Shown here: positions 1 through 8,109 of the stretch, one piece after another
Position numbering within the stretch: the stretch's first letter is position 1
Layout of the letters: each line of letters begins with the position of its first letter
DNA from: an uncultured Clostridia bacterium
Lineage (GTDB): Bacteria; Bacillota; Clostridia; Christensenellales; Aristaeellaceae
Assembly (NCBI GenBank): GCA_945928315.1
Contig: CAMENN010000004.1
Location: 1-51,302 of the forward strand
DNA: 51,302 bases
Direction of reading: 5' to 3'
Translations under genes and position numbers: made by a program
The notes under the pieces: generated by a model
Told to the model about the DNA's origin: nothing
Seen by the model: only the letters and a program-made list of their open reading frames with translations
The model's database searches: none

Positions 1-27
1 ACGGTCAATACCGTCGCCTCTCGCCAT
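1..27 (-). CDS. Start of a gene leaving the window on the left (relaxase candidate)
   Basis: Only nine codons are present, reading MARGDGIDR. The start is well supported: an AGGAGGA ribosome site lies 10 bases upstream (37-43 on the minus strand). It follows the candidate oriT at 90-153 and the ATPase at 348 in the same direction. In mobilizable elements the gene next to oriT is usually the relaxase, so a MOBV (Pre/Mob) relaxase is the natural guess. Nothing in nine residues proves it. Confidence 0.5.
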
Positions 28-89
28 AGGCAAAAATCCTCCTGTTTCAGATGTTGGGTTGTTGAAAGAGGACGGGGGTTCGGGGGAGG

Positions 90-153
90 CACTTCCTGCA
101 GGAAGTGTAATAACCCACTATGACACTTTCATCCCTTCGGTCTGCAAAGTGTC
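90..153 (-). other. Candidate origin of transfer (oriT) of MOBV/pMV158 type
   Basis: Read on the minus strand, there is an inverted repeat GACACTTT (153-146) and AAAGTGTC (129-122). It is followed by one A, then TAGTGGGTTA (120-111), then TTACACTT, then a perfect 18-base palindrome CACTTCCTGCAGGAAGTG (107-90). The known pMV158 oriT has an ACTTTA/TAAAGT repeat, one A, the nick sequence TAGTGTG/TTA and a further repeat, so the architecture matches and the nick core differs by one base. By analogy, nicking would fall between bases 114 and 113. The relaxase itself is not visible here. Confidence 0.65.
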
Positions 154-174
154 GTGGGCTCTCCGAGGGGGTGT

Positions 175-236
175 GGGGGCTTTGCCCCCGGCAACTGCGG
201 TTGCCTCCCCCAGCAGGGCCGCCCTTTGAAAAGGGC
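175..236. repeat. Three consecutive perfect hairpins
   Basis: Three short perfect stem-loops follow each other: GGGGGC-TTT-GCCCCC (175-189), GGCAAC-TGCG-GTTGCC (190-205) and GCCCTTT-GA-AAAGGGC (221-236). They lie between the candidate oriT and the end of the ATPase gene. They could be part of the transfer origin, or transcript ends or processing sites. No coding frame here looks real, so 28-347 is read as a noncoding control region of the element. Confidence 0.5.
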
Positions 237-268
237 ACCCTGCACCCCGCCTAAACTTTGCTGCTCCC

Positions 269-351
269 CGTGACAGCCGTGACGACCGTGACGATGTTTC
301 AGACACCGCCGCCACTCTCAAAAAAGCCGTCACAGCCGTCACGGTCGTCAC
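269..351. repeat. 9-base-period repeat array, three direct and three inverted copies
   Basis: The hexamer CGTGAC occurs at 269, 278 and 287. Its reverse-orientation partner CGTCAC occurs at 328, 337 and 346, so each cluster has an exact 9-base period and the two clusters face each other. The right cluster overlaps the stop codon of the ATPase gene. Possible roles are iterons bound by the neighbouring RepA-like ATPase system or a long imperfect hairpin that ends the transcript. The sequence alone does not decide between them. Confidence 0.55.
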
Positions 352-1502
352 GCCTGGGACGGTTCCAGCGTCAGGCTGATACTTCTCCCGGCGTGGCTCC
401 TGCTGTTCTCATAGCGGATGTGGTAGTCTATCAGCAGCTTCCCGGCCCGGACGTTTAGCCGCATCGCCAGGGCGTTGGGCTTCATGTCGGTCTGGAGCGC
501 CGCTACCAGCTCGGTGGCCGTACCACCCCAGGTCGGCTTCTCCGCCGTCACAAGGGCGGCTATGGCCTCCAGCACCGGGTCGGGCGGCTCTGTCCATGCC
601 TCCGTTTCCGTACGCTCCAGCGTCCATATCAGCCGTTCCTTGTCCCTGGTAAGATAGAATCGCTGGTCTTGCTGGTCACGCCCGGCCACGTCCAGAACGG
701 CGCTGCCGTCTGTCCGCTTCTCCTTTTGAAGAAGAAAGGCCCCGTCCGCCGCTCCCAGCAGACCGTTGGTGCCGGAGATCATATCGAATTTGTCATCTGC
801 CTGTTGCTTTCGAGTGTGGTGTACCAGCAGGAGGCAGACGCCGCAATCATCGGCAAGGCGTTTCAGCTTACCCACCACCTCGTAATCGTTGGCGTAGCTG
901 TACTTATCCCCACCAGCCTCCCGGATTTTCTGGAGGGTGTCAATGATAATCAGCTTGGTGTTCGGGTGTTCCCGGACGAACTTCTTTAGCTGTTCCTCCA
1001 GGCCAACGCCAAGCTGTTTGGCGTAGACCGCAAAGAGCAGATTGTCGGTGCCCTCTGTGCCGAACATTCGGTATAGCCGCCCCTGCAAGCGGCGGTGGTC
1101 GTCCTCCAACGCCAGATAGAGGACAGTCCCCTTGTGGACAGGGTAGCCCCACAGGGGGAGGCCCATGCTGACATGGTAGGCAAGCTGGGCCATCAGGAAC
1201 GACTTGCCCACCTTGGGCGCTCCCGCAAAGAGGTACGTCCCAGGGTAGAGCAGACCGTCTATTACGGGCGGTCTGCTCTGGTAGATGTTCTGGTAAAGGT
1301 CGTTCATGGAAACTGTGTGGAGGTAGGCTGGGTCGTTCATGCGCCGCATATCCCGGAGCATTTCCTCTAAATCTTTCTCTTGGGGGTTGTTTTCAGCCGT
1401 TTCCTCTGCTATACTTTGGGTAGTTGTTTGAGAATTGGGCTGTTCCCCGTCTGCGCCAACAGACGGAACCGGGACAGTCCTTTTCGTTTCTCTGGAATCC
1501 AT
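348..1502 (-). CDS. RepA-like AAA ATPase of the mobile element
   Basis: A RecA-fold ATPase of the AAA_25/RepA-helicase type, about 384 residues. Visible motifs are Walker A GAPKVGKS near residue 95 and Walker B LIIIDT near residue 185, followed by a LLLVHHTRK segment typical of hexameric RepA/DnaB-like ATPases. The last 90 residues resemble a winged-helix DNA-binding tail (TWGGTATELVAAL). Such proteins drive replication or maintenance of plasmids and integrative elements. It is the last element gene before the candidate oriT, 7 bases after the MobC-like gene, so the four genes from 3095 leftward form one operon. The ATG at 1502 was chosen; a TTG one codon earlier is better spaced from the GGAGG. 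Confidence 0.85.
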   Translation of the reverse strand: MDSRETKRTVPVPSVGADGEQPNSQTTTQSIAEETAENNPQEKDLEEMLRDMRRMNDPAYLHTVSMNDLYQNIYQSRPPVIDGLLYPGTYLFAGAPKVGKSFLMAQLAYHVSMGLPLWGYPVHKGTVLYLALEDDHRRLQGRLYRMFGTEGTDNLLFAVYAKQLGVGLEEQLKKFVREHPNTKLIIIDTLQKIREAGGDKYSYANDYEVVGKLKRLADDCGVCLLLVHHTRKQQADDKFDMISGTNGLLGAADGAFLLQKEKRTDGSAVLDVAGRDQQDQRFYLTRDKERLIWTLERTETEAWTEPPDPVLEAIAALVTAEKPTWGGTATELVAALQTDMKPNALAMRLNVRAGKLLIDYHIRYENSRSHAGRSISLTLEPSQA

Positions 1503-1509
1503 CAATCTA

Positions 1510-1830
1510 TCAATCCTCCTTCATGCCGCCCAGCGTCACTGAGATAAGGTCAATGGTGGCGAGAAGTTCATCCCCCACGTCGCCCCCGGCCTCAATGCGC
1601 CGCAGTTCCCCCAGGACGGCGGCGAGTTGGTCACGCAGGGCCTTGTAGACCCTGGGATTGCCCTGCACCACCACGGCCCGGTCTAAGAGCCGCCGGGTGA
1701 TGTAGTCCTGCTTCGTCAGGCCAGAGAGCCGCACAGCGGCGTCAATCTGCTTGTTTTCCTCCGGGGATACCCGGAAGGCCACGGTCTTGTTCCTCCAGCG
1801 GTTGTGAGTGTCCAAATTCTTAGCTGACAT
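1510..1830 (-). CDS. MobC-like ribbon-helix-helix mobilization protein
   Basis: 106 residues. Residues about 18-50 (AFRVSPEENKQIDAAVRLSG and the following TKQDYITRRLLDR) form a ribbon-helix-helix-like DNA-binding segment. The rest is helical, a plan typical of MobC-type relaxosome accessory proteins in Bacillota mobile elements. The family link is by pattern, not by search. The start overlaps the integrase stop by one base (TAATG), which implies translational coupling. A role at oriT, helping the relaxase, is inferred from the candidate oriT downstream. Confidence 0.65.
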   Translation of the reverse strand: MSAKNLDTHNRWRNKTVAFRVSPEENKQIDAAVRLSGLTKQDYITRRLLDRAVVVQGNPRVYKALRDQLAAVLGELRRIEAGGDVGDELLATIDLISVTLGGMKED

Positions 1831-2906
1831 TACGCTCCCATCCTTTCAAAGTCCAATTTGTCTGCCATTTCCGTCTGCTTGGACGGAAACAGGTGGGCAT
1901 AGCGATAGGTGATCTCGATACTCTCATGCCCCACACGGTCAGCAATCGCCACAGCGGAGAAGCCCATGTCAATCAGAAGTGAGATGTGCGAATGCCGGAG
2001 GTCGTGGATTCTGATACGCTTGACCCCTGCCGACTTCGCCCCTCTGTCCATCTCATGGTGGAGATAGCTTTTCGTGATGGTGAAAATGCGCTCCTTCTTC
2101 TTGATACCGTAGAGCATCCCCAGGTAATCCTTCATCTCGTCACAGAGGAAGTTGGGCATTTTAATGGTGCGGTTGCTTTTCTTCGTCTTTGGCGTGGTAA
2201 TGACGTCCTTGCCGTGGAGCCGCTGATAGGACTTGCTGATTTTCACCGTCCCGGCCTCAAAGTCAAAGTCTGCCGGGGTCAGGGCCAGCAGTTCCCCCTC
2301 CCGAATACCACACCAGTAGAGCATTTCAAAGGCGTAGTAGGAAACGGGCTTGTCCATCATGGCATCTGCAAACTTCTGGTACTCCGCTTTCGTCCAGAAC
2401 AGCATTTCCTTCCGTTCCTCTGACCCCATGTTCCCAGCCTTGGCGGCGGGATTGGAGCGCAGCTCATAGAAGCGGACAGCGTGATTGAAGATGGCGCTAA
2501 GCTGGTTGTGCAGGGTTTTGAGGTAGGTAGCCGAGTAGGGCTTGCGCTTCTCGTCCCGGTAGGCCAGCAACTCGTTCTGCCATGCGATCACGTCCTTGGT
2601 GGTGATCTCGCTAATCTTCCGCTTGCCAAAGTAGGGCAGAATTTTCTTCTGGATGATGTTCTCCTTGGTCAGCCAGGTGTTCTCCTTGAGCCGGGGTTTC
2701 ATATCCTTGGTGTAAAGCTCGGTAAAGGCTTCAAAGGTCATATCCAGGTCGCCGGAGGTCTGCATCTGGAAACTGCGCTCCCACTCCTGGGCCTCCCGTT
2801 TGGTGGCAAAGCCACGCTTGCACTTCTGTTTGCGCTCCCCCGTCCAGTCCTGATACCGCACCATGACGTACCATGTTCCTCTTGCTTCGTCCTTAAAGAC
2901 TGGCAT
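1830..2906 (-). CDS. int: Tyrosine recombinase (integrase) of the element
   Basis: 358 residues in three parts. The N-terminal arm-binding domain (about 1-50; WYVMVRYQDWTGERKQKCKR) is of the AP2-like type. A SAM-like core-binding domain spans about 58-125. The catalytic domain from about 165 shows the family signature: Arg in CGIREGELLALTP, HDLRHSHIS (His-x-x-Arg), GHESIEITYRYAHL with the His and the Tyr nucleophile. The enzyme integrates and excises the element. The gene directly follows the excisionase-like gene and lies about 1.1 kb from the guaA end where the element is inserted, so guaA is its probable target. Confidence 0.95.
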   Translation of the reverse strand: MPVFKDEARGTWYVMVRYQDWTGERKQKCKRGFATKREAQEWERSFQMQTSGDLDMTFEAFTELYTKDMKPRLKENTWLTKENIIQKKILPYFGKRKISEITTKDVIAWQNELLAYRDEKRKPYSATYLKTLHNQLSAIFNHAVRFYELRSNPAAKAGNMGSEERKEMLFWTKAEYQKFADAMMDKPVSYYAFEMLYWCGIREGELLALTPADFDFEAGTVKISKSYQRLHGKDVITTPKTKKSNRTIKMPNFLCDEMKDYLGMLYGIKKKERIFTITKSYLHHEMDRGAKSAGVKRIRIHDLRHSHISLLIDMGFSAVAIADRVGHESIEITYRYAHLFPSKQTEMADKLDFERMGA

Positions 2907-3095
2907 TTAGTTCCCTTCCTTTCTGGCCCCGTAGAGCCGTTCGTTGAAATACTGGCGGTTGACCCGCCCTGCGATGGTGATGAAGCCCTTGTCCTTCAAT
3001 TCTTCGTTGAGCTGCCGGATGAGTTTATAGGCGTAGGGCTTCGATACACCCAGCTCGTCCGCAACTTCTTCCGCCCGGATGAATCTGTTCTCCAT
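2907..3095 (-). CDS. xis: Excisionase-like small helix-turn-helix protein
   Basis: 62 residues, with a MerR/excisionase-type helix-turn-helix at the N-terminus (RAEEVADELGVSKPYAYKLI) and a basic wing (GRVNRQYFNERLYG). It lies directly upstream of the integrase with no gap and has an AAAGGAGG ribosome site. Proteins of this size and place act as recombination directionality factors or as regulators of the integrase operon. The gene is driven by a consensus promoter at 3146-3174. Confidence 0.8.
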   Translation of the reverse strand: MENRFIRAEEVADELGVSKPYAYKLIRQLNEELKDKGFITIAGRVNRQYFNERLYGARKEGN

Positions 3096-3145
3096 ATGGA
3101 TTCCTCCTTTCTTTTGATTTAACGCTATTTGCTTAACGTAGTCCT

Positions 3146-3174
3146 ATTATACTAACTCTATTCCGTTATGTCAA
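3146..3174 (-). promoter_or_regulatory. Consensus sigma-A promoter of the xis-int operon
   Basis: On the minus strand TTGACA (3174-3169), 17 bases, TATAAT (3151-3146). Both boxes are perfect. The sequence CGTTAA is repeated just downstream (about 3121-3139), a possible operator. Confidence 0.85.
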
Positions 3175-3185
3175 GACCTTCCAAC

Positions 3186-3218
3186 GAGAAAATATAAACA
3201 AATTTATTTATTTTTCTC
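3186..3218. promoter_or_regulatory. AT-rich imperfect palindrome between divergent promoters (operator candidate)
   Basis: GAGAAAATATAAAC at the left end mirrors ATTTATTTTTCTC at the right end with few mismatches. The site abuts the -35 box of the repressor gene and lies just upstream of the operon promoter, so it is well placed for binding by the XRE protein encoded at 3285. Confidence 0.4.
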
Positions 3219-3247
3219 TTGACTGGTCTAAACATATCTGTTATACT
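3219..3247 (+). promoter_or_regulatory. Sigma-A promoter of the XRE regulator gene
   Basis: TTGACT (3219-3224), 17 bases, TATACT (3242-3247), followed by GGAG and the ATG at 3285. Confidence 0.8.
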
Positions 3248-3284
3248 TCAAGTGTCCCCATTACATAGATTGGAGTTGGCAGTT

Positions 3285-3818
3285 ATGGCGATTGGTGAAC
3301 GTATTCGTTTCTTCCGCAACATGAAGGGCATCACACAGAAGTATCTTGGCATGGTGGTGGGTTTCCCGGAACGCTCCGCCGATGTGCGTATGGCACAGTA
3401 TGAAACCGGGAGCCGCACCCCCAAGGCCGACCTGACAAAGACCCTGGCTGACTTCTTTGATATTTCCCCTGATGCCCTGACCGTCCCTGACATAGATACC
3501 GACATCGGCCTGATGCACACCCTCTTTGCTTTGGAGGATATTCGGGGGCTGACTATTGGGGAGATTGACGGCGAGGTTTGTCTGCGTCTGGACAAATCCA
3601 AAGGCAAGACCTATGCCAATATGCTTGATATGCTGTCCGCCTGGGCGGAGCAGGCCAAGAAGCTGGAGGCCGGGGAGATCACCAGGGAGGACTATGACCG
3701 CTGGCGGTACAACTACCCCAAGTACGACACCACCCTGCGGTGGGCAAAAGTTCCCTCACAGGAATTGAGTGATTTCCTGGTGGATGCACTCAAAGATAGC
3801 CCCGATACTGATGAATAG
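3285..3818 (+). CDS. XRE-family transcriptional regulator of the element
   Basis: 177 residues. Residues about 1-60 form a lambda-repressor-like helix-turn-helix (MAIGERIRFFRNMKGITQKY, then TKTLADFFDISPDAL). The C-terminal part is acidic and helical, with no recognised domain and no LexA-type protease residues seen. The ATG at 3285 was preferred to an in-frame upstream GTG or ATG because it follows the promoter and a GGAG. It is transcribed divergently from the xis-int operon and probably controls excision and transfer. Confidence 0.85.
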   Translation: MAIGERIRFFRNMKGITQKYLGMVVGFPERSADVRMAQYETGSRTPKADLTKTLADFFDISPDALTVPDIDTDIGLMHTLFALEDIRGLTIGEIDGEVCLRLDKSKGKTYANMLDMLSAWAEQAKKLEAGEITREDYDRWRYNYPKYDTTLRWAKVPSQELSDFLVDALKDSPDTDE

Positions 3819-3824
3819 ACAGCA

Positions 3825-3860
3825 AAAGCCCTTACCGACGTTGCCATCGGTAAGGGCTTT
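3825..3860 (+). terminator. Strong hairpin after the XRE gene
   Basis: A perfect 14-base-pair stem (AAAGCCCTTACCGA with its complement) around an 8-base loop. The arm ends in TTT but no long T run follows. Confidence 0.7.
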
Positions 3861-3950
3861 CTAATATGGTTGTCCTCACTTATAAGCCGCAAAAGAACAT
3901 TCTTTACCCGCAATCCACTGGGGATACAGAATGATACGGCCTATGGGGAG

Positions 3951-3971
3951 CGTTATCAAATCGTTATCAAA
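3951..3971. repeat. Two direct 10-base repeats next to the attachment site
   Basis: CGTTATCAAA at 3951-3960 and again at 3962-3971, 11 bases apart, so both copies face the same side of the helix. They lie 50-80 bases from the insertion point at the guaA end. This is a typical place for integrase arm-type or excisionase binding sites. The interval 3861-4028 holds nothing else recognisable. Confidence 0.5.
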
Positions 3972-4014
3972 AGAGAGATATAAAACCGCAAAATCGTTGT
4001 GCCGCAACGGGTTC

Positions 4015-4045
4015 GGAGTTTCAAAAACTCACTCCCACTCCACCG
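4015..4045. other. Attachment site (element-chromosome junction) at the guaA 3' end
   Basis: The element genes stop just short of the last guaA codons, which read ACGGTGGAGTGGGAGTGA on the minus strand. The 3' end of guaA is a well-known hotspot for tyrosine-recombinase elements because this Glu-Trp-Glu-stop sequence is highly conserved. The second copy of the core must lie outside the window to the left, so the exact core cannot be fixed here. Confidence 0.7.
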
Positions 4046-5582
4046 TTGCCGGCGGCTTGGTGGTAATATCATACACGATGCGGTTGACCCTCGGCACCTC
4101 ATTGACGATCCTCGCGCTGACCTTGGCCAGCAGATCGTAGGGCAGACGCGCCCAATCGACGGTCATGAAGTCGTCGGTCGTCACGGCGCGGATGGCCAGC
4201 ACAAAGTCGTGCGTGCGCTCGTCGCCCATGACGCCCACCGTGCGGGTGTTCGTCAGCACCGTGAAATACTGGTTGATGTCGCGGTCGAGGCCCGCTGCGG
4301 CGACCTCCTCGCGCAGAATCGCGTCGCTCTCGCGCACGGTCTCCAGCTTGTCCTCGGTGATCTCGCCCATGATGCGGATCGCCAGGCCCGGCCCCGGGAA
4401 CGGCTGGCGCCAGACCATGTCGCGCGGCATGCCCAGCTCCTCGCCGACCTTGCGCACTTCGTCCTTGAAGAGCATGCGGATCGGCTCCACCAGGCCGCCG
4501 GTGAACTTCGCCTTCACGTCTGCGGGCAGACCGCCGACGTTGTGGTGGCTCTTGATCACCGCGCTGCCCTTGACCGAGCCGGACTCGATCACGTCCGGAT
4601 AGATTGTGCCCTGCGCCAGGAATTCGACGCCCGTCAGCTTCTTCGCCTCGTCCGCGAAGCAGTAGACGAACTCGCCGCCGATCAGCTTGCGCTTGGTTTC
4701 CGGATCGGAGACGCCCGTCAGCTTGTCAAGGAAGCGCTTCCTCGCGTCCACGATCACCAGGTTCACCGGGAACTGCTTCGTGAAGACCTCGCGAACGGAC
4801 TCCGTCTCATTCTTGCGCATGAAGCCGTGATCGACATACACGCAGGTCAGGCGCTCGCCGATGGCGCGGGAGATCAGCGCAGCCGCCACGGAGGAATCCA
4901 CGCCGCCGGACAGGCCCAGCATCACGCGGCCCTCGGGGCCGACCTGCTCGCGGATGGCGGCGACGGCCTGATCGATGAACGCGCTCATCGTCCAGTCACC
5001 CACGCAGCCGCAGACGTTGTACAGGAAGTTGGCAAGGACCTTCTGGCCCTCCTCGCTGTGGGTGACCTCCGGGTGGAACTGCACCGCGTAGATGCGTTTT
5101 TCCGGGTTAGCCATCGCGCAGAAGCCGCAGTTCTCGCTGCGGGCGATGGAGGTGAAGCCCTCCGGCGCGCGCGTCACATGGTAGGTGTGGCTCATCCAGA
5201 CGATGGACTGCGGCTTCATGCCCGTGAAGAGCGGGCTGGTCGTGTCAAAATCGACCGGAACGCGGCCGTATTCGCGCTGCGCCGCGCGCTCGACCACGCC
5301 GCCGAGCGTATGGGCGGTCAGCTGCATGCCGTAGCAGATGCCCAGCACCGGCACGCCGAGCTCGTAGATCGCCGGATCGATGCGCGGGGCGTCCGCGTCG
5401 AGCACGGAGGCCGGGCCGCCGGAGAGAATCACGCCGACCGGCTCCTTCGCGGCAATATCGGAAAGCGGGGTGGAGTAGGGGACGACCTCGCAGAAGACCT
5501 TCGCCTCGCGCACGCGGCGCGCGATGAGCTGGGTATACTGCGCGCCGAAGTCCACGATGACGATGCGCTGCACGTTATGCAT
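4029..5582 (-). CDS. guaA: GMP synthase (glutamine-hydrolysing)
   Basis: Converts XMP, glutamine and ATP to GMP in purine synthesis. 517 residues, the usual length. The N-terminal class I glutamine amidotransferase has the nucleophile Cys83 in GICYGMQL and the His-Glu of HPEVTHS near residue 170. The ATP-pyrophosphatase P-loop GLSGGVDSS lies near residue 226. The C-terminal dimerisation domain ends in [11 protein letters not shown]. The start [13 protein letters not shown] was chosen because AGGAGG lies 8 bases upstream. The reading frame is complete despite the element inserted at its 3' end. Confidence 0.98.
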   Translation of the reverse strand: MHNVQRIVIVDFGAQYTQLIARRVREAKVFCEVVPYSTPLSDIAAKEPVGVILSGGPASVLDADAPRIDPAIYELGVPVLGICYGMQLTAHTLGGVVERAAQREYGRVPVDFDTTSPLFTGMKPQSIVWMSHTYHVTRAPEGFTSIARSENCGFCAMANPEKRIYAVQFHPEVTHSEEGQKVLANFLYNVCGCVGDWTMSAFIDQAVAAIREQVGPEGRVMLGLSGGVDSSVAAALISRAIGERLTCVYVDHGFMRKNETESVREVFTKQFPVNLVIVDARKRFLDKLTGVSDPETKRKLIGGEFVYCFADEAKKLTGVEFLAQGTIYPDVIESGSVKGSAVIKSHHNVGGLPADVKAKFTGGLVEPIRMLFKDEVRKVGEELGMPRDMVWRQPFPGPGLAIRIMGEITEDKLETVRESDAILREEVAAAGLDRDINQYFTVLTNTRTVGVMGDERTHDFVLAIRAVTTDDFMTVDWARLPYDLLAKVSARIVNEVPRVNRIVYDITTKPPATVEWE

Positions 5583-5734
5583 CGGCTGCAACCTCCTTGT
5601 GTCCTCATAACATGATGGTGTCACCCTCTATTGTATCACACCGGCGCATGAAATCAAGCAAAATGCGCAAAAAGTTCGGGAATACACCCGTTTTCGGCAG
5701 GTTCGCCATGAAGCGGCGCGCGGGGTTTGCGCGC

Positions 5735-5763
5735 TTTTCACGTTCGCAGGATTGTGGTATAAT
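5735..5763 (+). promoter_or_regulatory. Probable promoter of mnmE
   Basis: Extended -10 TGGTATAAT (TATAAT at 5758-5763) with a weak -35 (TTTTCA near 5735). It lies 35 bases before the chosen start, which excludes the longer upstream frame as coding. Confidence 0.6.
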
Positions 5764-5797
5764 GGGGCAAAGATCAAGCGGTCAGGCGGTGTGCGGG

Positions 5798-7153
5798 ATG
5801 CGGAACAACAGGGATACGATCGCTGCGCAGGCGACGCCCTCCGGAGAAGGCGGCGTGGCGATCGTGCGGGTGAGCGGCCCGGCGTGTACGGAGGTCCTCG
5901 GGCGCGTGTTTGCCCCAAAAAATGGAAGGCCGATGGAAAACAGGCGGCTGACGTTCGGCCATGTGATGGACGGCGCGGAGGTCGTCGATGAGGCGATGGC
6001 GGTGCTCATGCGCGCGCCGCACAGCTACACGCGCGAGGATGTCGCGGAGATCCAGTGCCACGGCTCTGACGCGCTCGTGCGGAGGCTTCTATCGCTGCTG
6101 CTCGCCGCCGGGGCCAGGATGGCGGAGCCGGGGGAGTTCACCTACCGTGCATTCGTAAACGGGCGGATCGACCTGTCGCAGGCCGAGGCCGTCATGCGGA
6201 TGATCCGGGCGGGCAGCGATCGCGCGATGCGCAGCGCCGTGAGGCAGCTCGAGGGCGGTGTATCGGCGTTTGTGCGCGAGGCCCGGGAGGAGATCATCGC
6301 CATGACGGCGTCCCTTGCCGCGGCCATCGACTTTCCGGATGAGGTCGAGGAGGAAGAAACAGCGGCCGGCGTCCGTGCGCGGTGTCTGGCGATCCGTGAG
6401 CGCCTGCTCGACGGCTGCGACCCGCGTGCGGGGCGCATCGAGGACGAGGGCCTGCGCGTCGTGCTCGCCGGACGCCCAAATGCGGGCAAGAGCAGCCTGC
6501 TCAACGCGCTGCTGCGCGAGGAGCGCGCGATCGTCACCGACATTCCTGGCACAACGCGCGATACGCTGACCGAGGCCGTGCAGATCGATGGCATCCGCGT
6601 GCTGATGACGGACACCGCCGGCCTTCGCGAGACGGATGACGCCGTCGAGCGCATCGGCGTGGAGCGCGCGAAAAAGGCGCTTGATCAGGCCGACGTCCGG
6701 CTGCTGGTGCTTGATGGATCGAAGCCGCTCGACAATGAGGACCTCTCTACGCTCATGGGCATGAAGCCCCACGCGGTCGTCCTGGCAAAGGGCGATCTGC
6801 CCGCGATCATCGGCGGGGAGGAGCTGGAGCGGACGTTCCCTGGCGTGCCGCGCCTGACCGTCTGCGCGCCGAGAGGAGAGGGGATGGATGCGCTGCGCCG
6901 GCTCATCGTCTCCTTCGCTCCGGCGGTGGGGGAGGAGAGCGCCGCGCTCTCGCAGGCCCGGCACGTCGCAGCGGCAAAGCGCGCCTGTGCGTCGCTTTCA
7001 GATGCGGTGAGCGCCATCGACGGGGGCATGCCGCTCGACCTGTGCGCCATCGATCTGTCGGCAGCGCTCGACGCGCTCGGAGAGATCACCGGAGAGACGA
7101 TGAACGAGGCGATCATCGATGAGGTCTTTTCGCGCTTCTGCGTCGGAAAGTGA
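5798..7153 (+). CDS. mnmE: tRNA modification GTPase MnmE (TrmE/ThdF)
   Basis: With MnmG it makes the 5-(carboxymethyl)aminomethyl modification on wobble uridine of tRNAs. 451 residues, normal for the family. The N-terminal folate-binding domain begins with DTIAAQATPSGEGGVAIVRV. An inserted G domain shows GRPNAGKS (near 225), DIPGTTRD and DTAGLRETDD. The C-terminus ends in the conserved C-x-G-K (FCVGK). Start ATG 5798 was chosen from homology and from the promoter just upstream. In many Bacillota mnmE lies near oriC with mnmG; mnmG is not next to it here. Confidence 0.97.
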   Translation: MRNNRDTIAAQATPSGEGGVAIVRVSGPACTEVLGRVFAPKNGRPMENRRLTFGHVMDGAEVVDEAMAVLMRAPHSYTREDVAEIQCHGSDALVRRLLSLLLAAGARMAEPGEFTYRAFVNGRIDLSQAEAVMRMIRAGSDRAMRSAVRQLEGGVSAFVREAREEIIAMTASLAAAIDFPDEVEEEETAAGVRARCLAIRERLLDGCDPRAGRIEDEGLRVVLAGRPNAGKSSLLNALLREERAIVTDIPGTTRDTLTEAVQIDGIRVLMTDTAGLRETDDAVERIGVERAKKALDQADVRLLVLDGSKPLDNEDLSTLMGMKPHAVVLAKGDLPAIIGGEELERTFPGVPRLTVCAPRGEGMDALRRLIVSFAPAVGEESAALSQARHVAAAKRACASLSDAVSAIDGGMPLDLCAIDLSAALDALGEITGETMNEAIIDEVFSRFCVGK

Positions 7154-7174
7154 GAACATGGATGATGCCAAATG

Positions 7175-7221
7175 TGAACGCCCGGCATGGTGCTCCACCT
7201 GCACCGCACCGGGCGTGTTCA
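7175..7221. terminator. Bidirectional hairpin between convergent genes
   Basis: TGAACGCCCGG (7175) pairs with CCGGGCGTGTTCA (ending 7221) with a small bulge, and GGTGC/GCACC extends the stem inside. It lies between the stops of mnmE and the metallophosphoesterase. Confidence 0.6.
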
Positions 7222-7241
7222 TATTAGGAAGAAACGAAAGC

Positions 7242-8087
7242 TCACACGCTCGCCCAGAATTCGCGCGTGCGCACACCGTCCGGCCACGGAAAGCGCGCGT
7301 CCGTATCCCACCAGGTGGCCTCGCTGATCACGGCTTCACCGCGCTCCCGGGAGAGCGAAAGCGCCATGCCGACGAATCGCATCAGGTAATCCTGATTAAA
7401 CATCATCTGAAGGCAGATGATGTGGGCCATCAACGCGCAGGCGTCGGCCATTCCGCTCCTGCGGAAGAGCAACGGATGCACGCTCGTGTCGTAGGGCACG
7501 ATGAACGGCCGCAGATAGACGGCGTCCTCCTCGATGTCAGCCATCGTGAAGGAGGTGACGCCGGGCGCGGCGTCATCCATGCACCCGACGCTGCCGATGC
7601 TGTCGAGCGTCAGGTTTCCCGTGTGGATGTGCGTCGGGTTGTGGCCGTGGCCGCAGAGGATGTGCGCCGGCTCCTCAAAGCGCATCGCGCGCAGCCGGGA
7701 CAGCGCCTTTTCGACGTCGAACATCGGGAACCTGTCGTCGCCCGGCATCGCATGGCAGAGGATCGCCGGGCCGATGCGCAGCGTCTCGGGGAAGGTGATA
7801 GCCTCGGGCGTGAGAAGCCGCGCATTGAAGCGCAGCGACGCGAAGTTCGCGCCGTCATAGGCGGGATCACCCTGCATCGCGCTGAGAATGTAGCGCTCGT
7901 GATTGCCGTGCAGGCACGTCACGCCCTCCGCGCGAAGCAGCGAAAGCGTCTCGCGGGGCATCGGCCCGAGATTGACCTGATCGCCCAGGGAAATGATGCG
8001 CTCCGGGTGATGCTTTTTCGCGGCAGACAGCGCGGCCTCGAGAGCGGGAAGGTTGCTGTGAATGTCGGCGAGCAATGCGACGCGCAT
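7242..8087 (-). CDS. Calcineurin-like metallophosphoesterase
   Basis: 281 residues. The N-terminal half has all the metal-site motifs of the family: LLADIHSN (residues 5-12), SLGDQVNLGP, HGNHE and GHGHNPTH. This is the YfcE/MJ0936-like subgroup of small cytosolic phosphodiesterases. The C-terminal 80 residues, rich in Met and Trp, are not recognised. The substrate is unknown. It has its own promoter, divergent from that of addB. Confidence 0.88.
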   Translation of the reverse strand: MRVALLADIHSNLPALEAALSAAKKHHPERIISLGDQVNLGPMPRETLSLLRAEGVTCLHGNHERYILSAMQGDPAYDGANFASLRFNARLLTPEAITFPETLRIGPAILCHAMPGDDRFPMFDVEKALSRLRAMRFEEPAHILCGHGHNPTHIHTGNLTLDSIGSVGCMDDAAPGVTSFTMADIEEDAVYLRPFIVPYDTSVHPLLFRRSGMADACALMAHIICLQMMFNQDYLMRFVGMALSLSRERGEAVISEATWWDTDARFPWPDGVRTREFWASV

Positions 8088-8109
8088 GGTGTCCTCCTCG
8101 GTTTGAAAA

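Noticed and set aside
118-351. Open frames on the minus strand (118-351 and 47-238) across the candidate oriT
   Set aside because: They cross the repeats and hairpins of the transfer region and look like low-complexity translation; no ribosome sites.
3999-5615. Long open frame (538 codons) opposite guaA
   Set aside because: It is rich in Ala, Arg, His and Asp with no motifs and lies wholly antisense to an unmistakable guaA; a GC-rich shadow frame.
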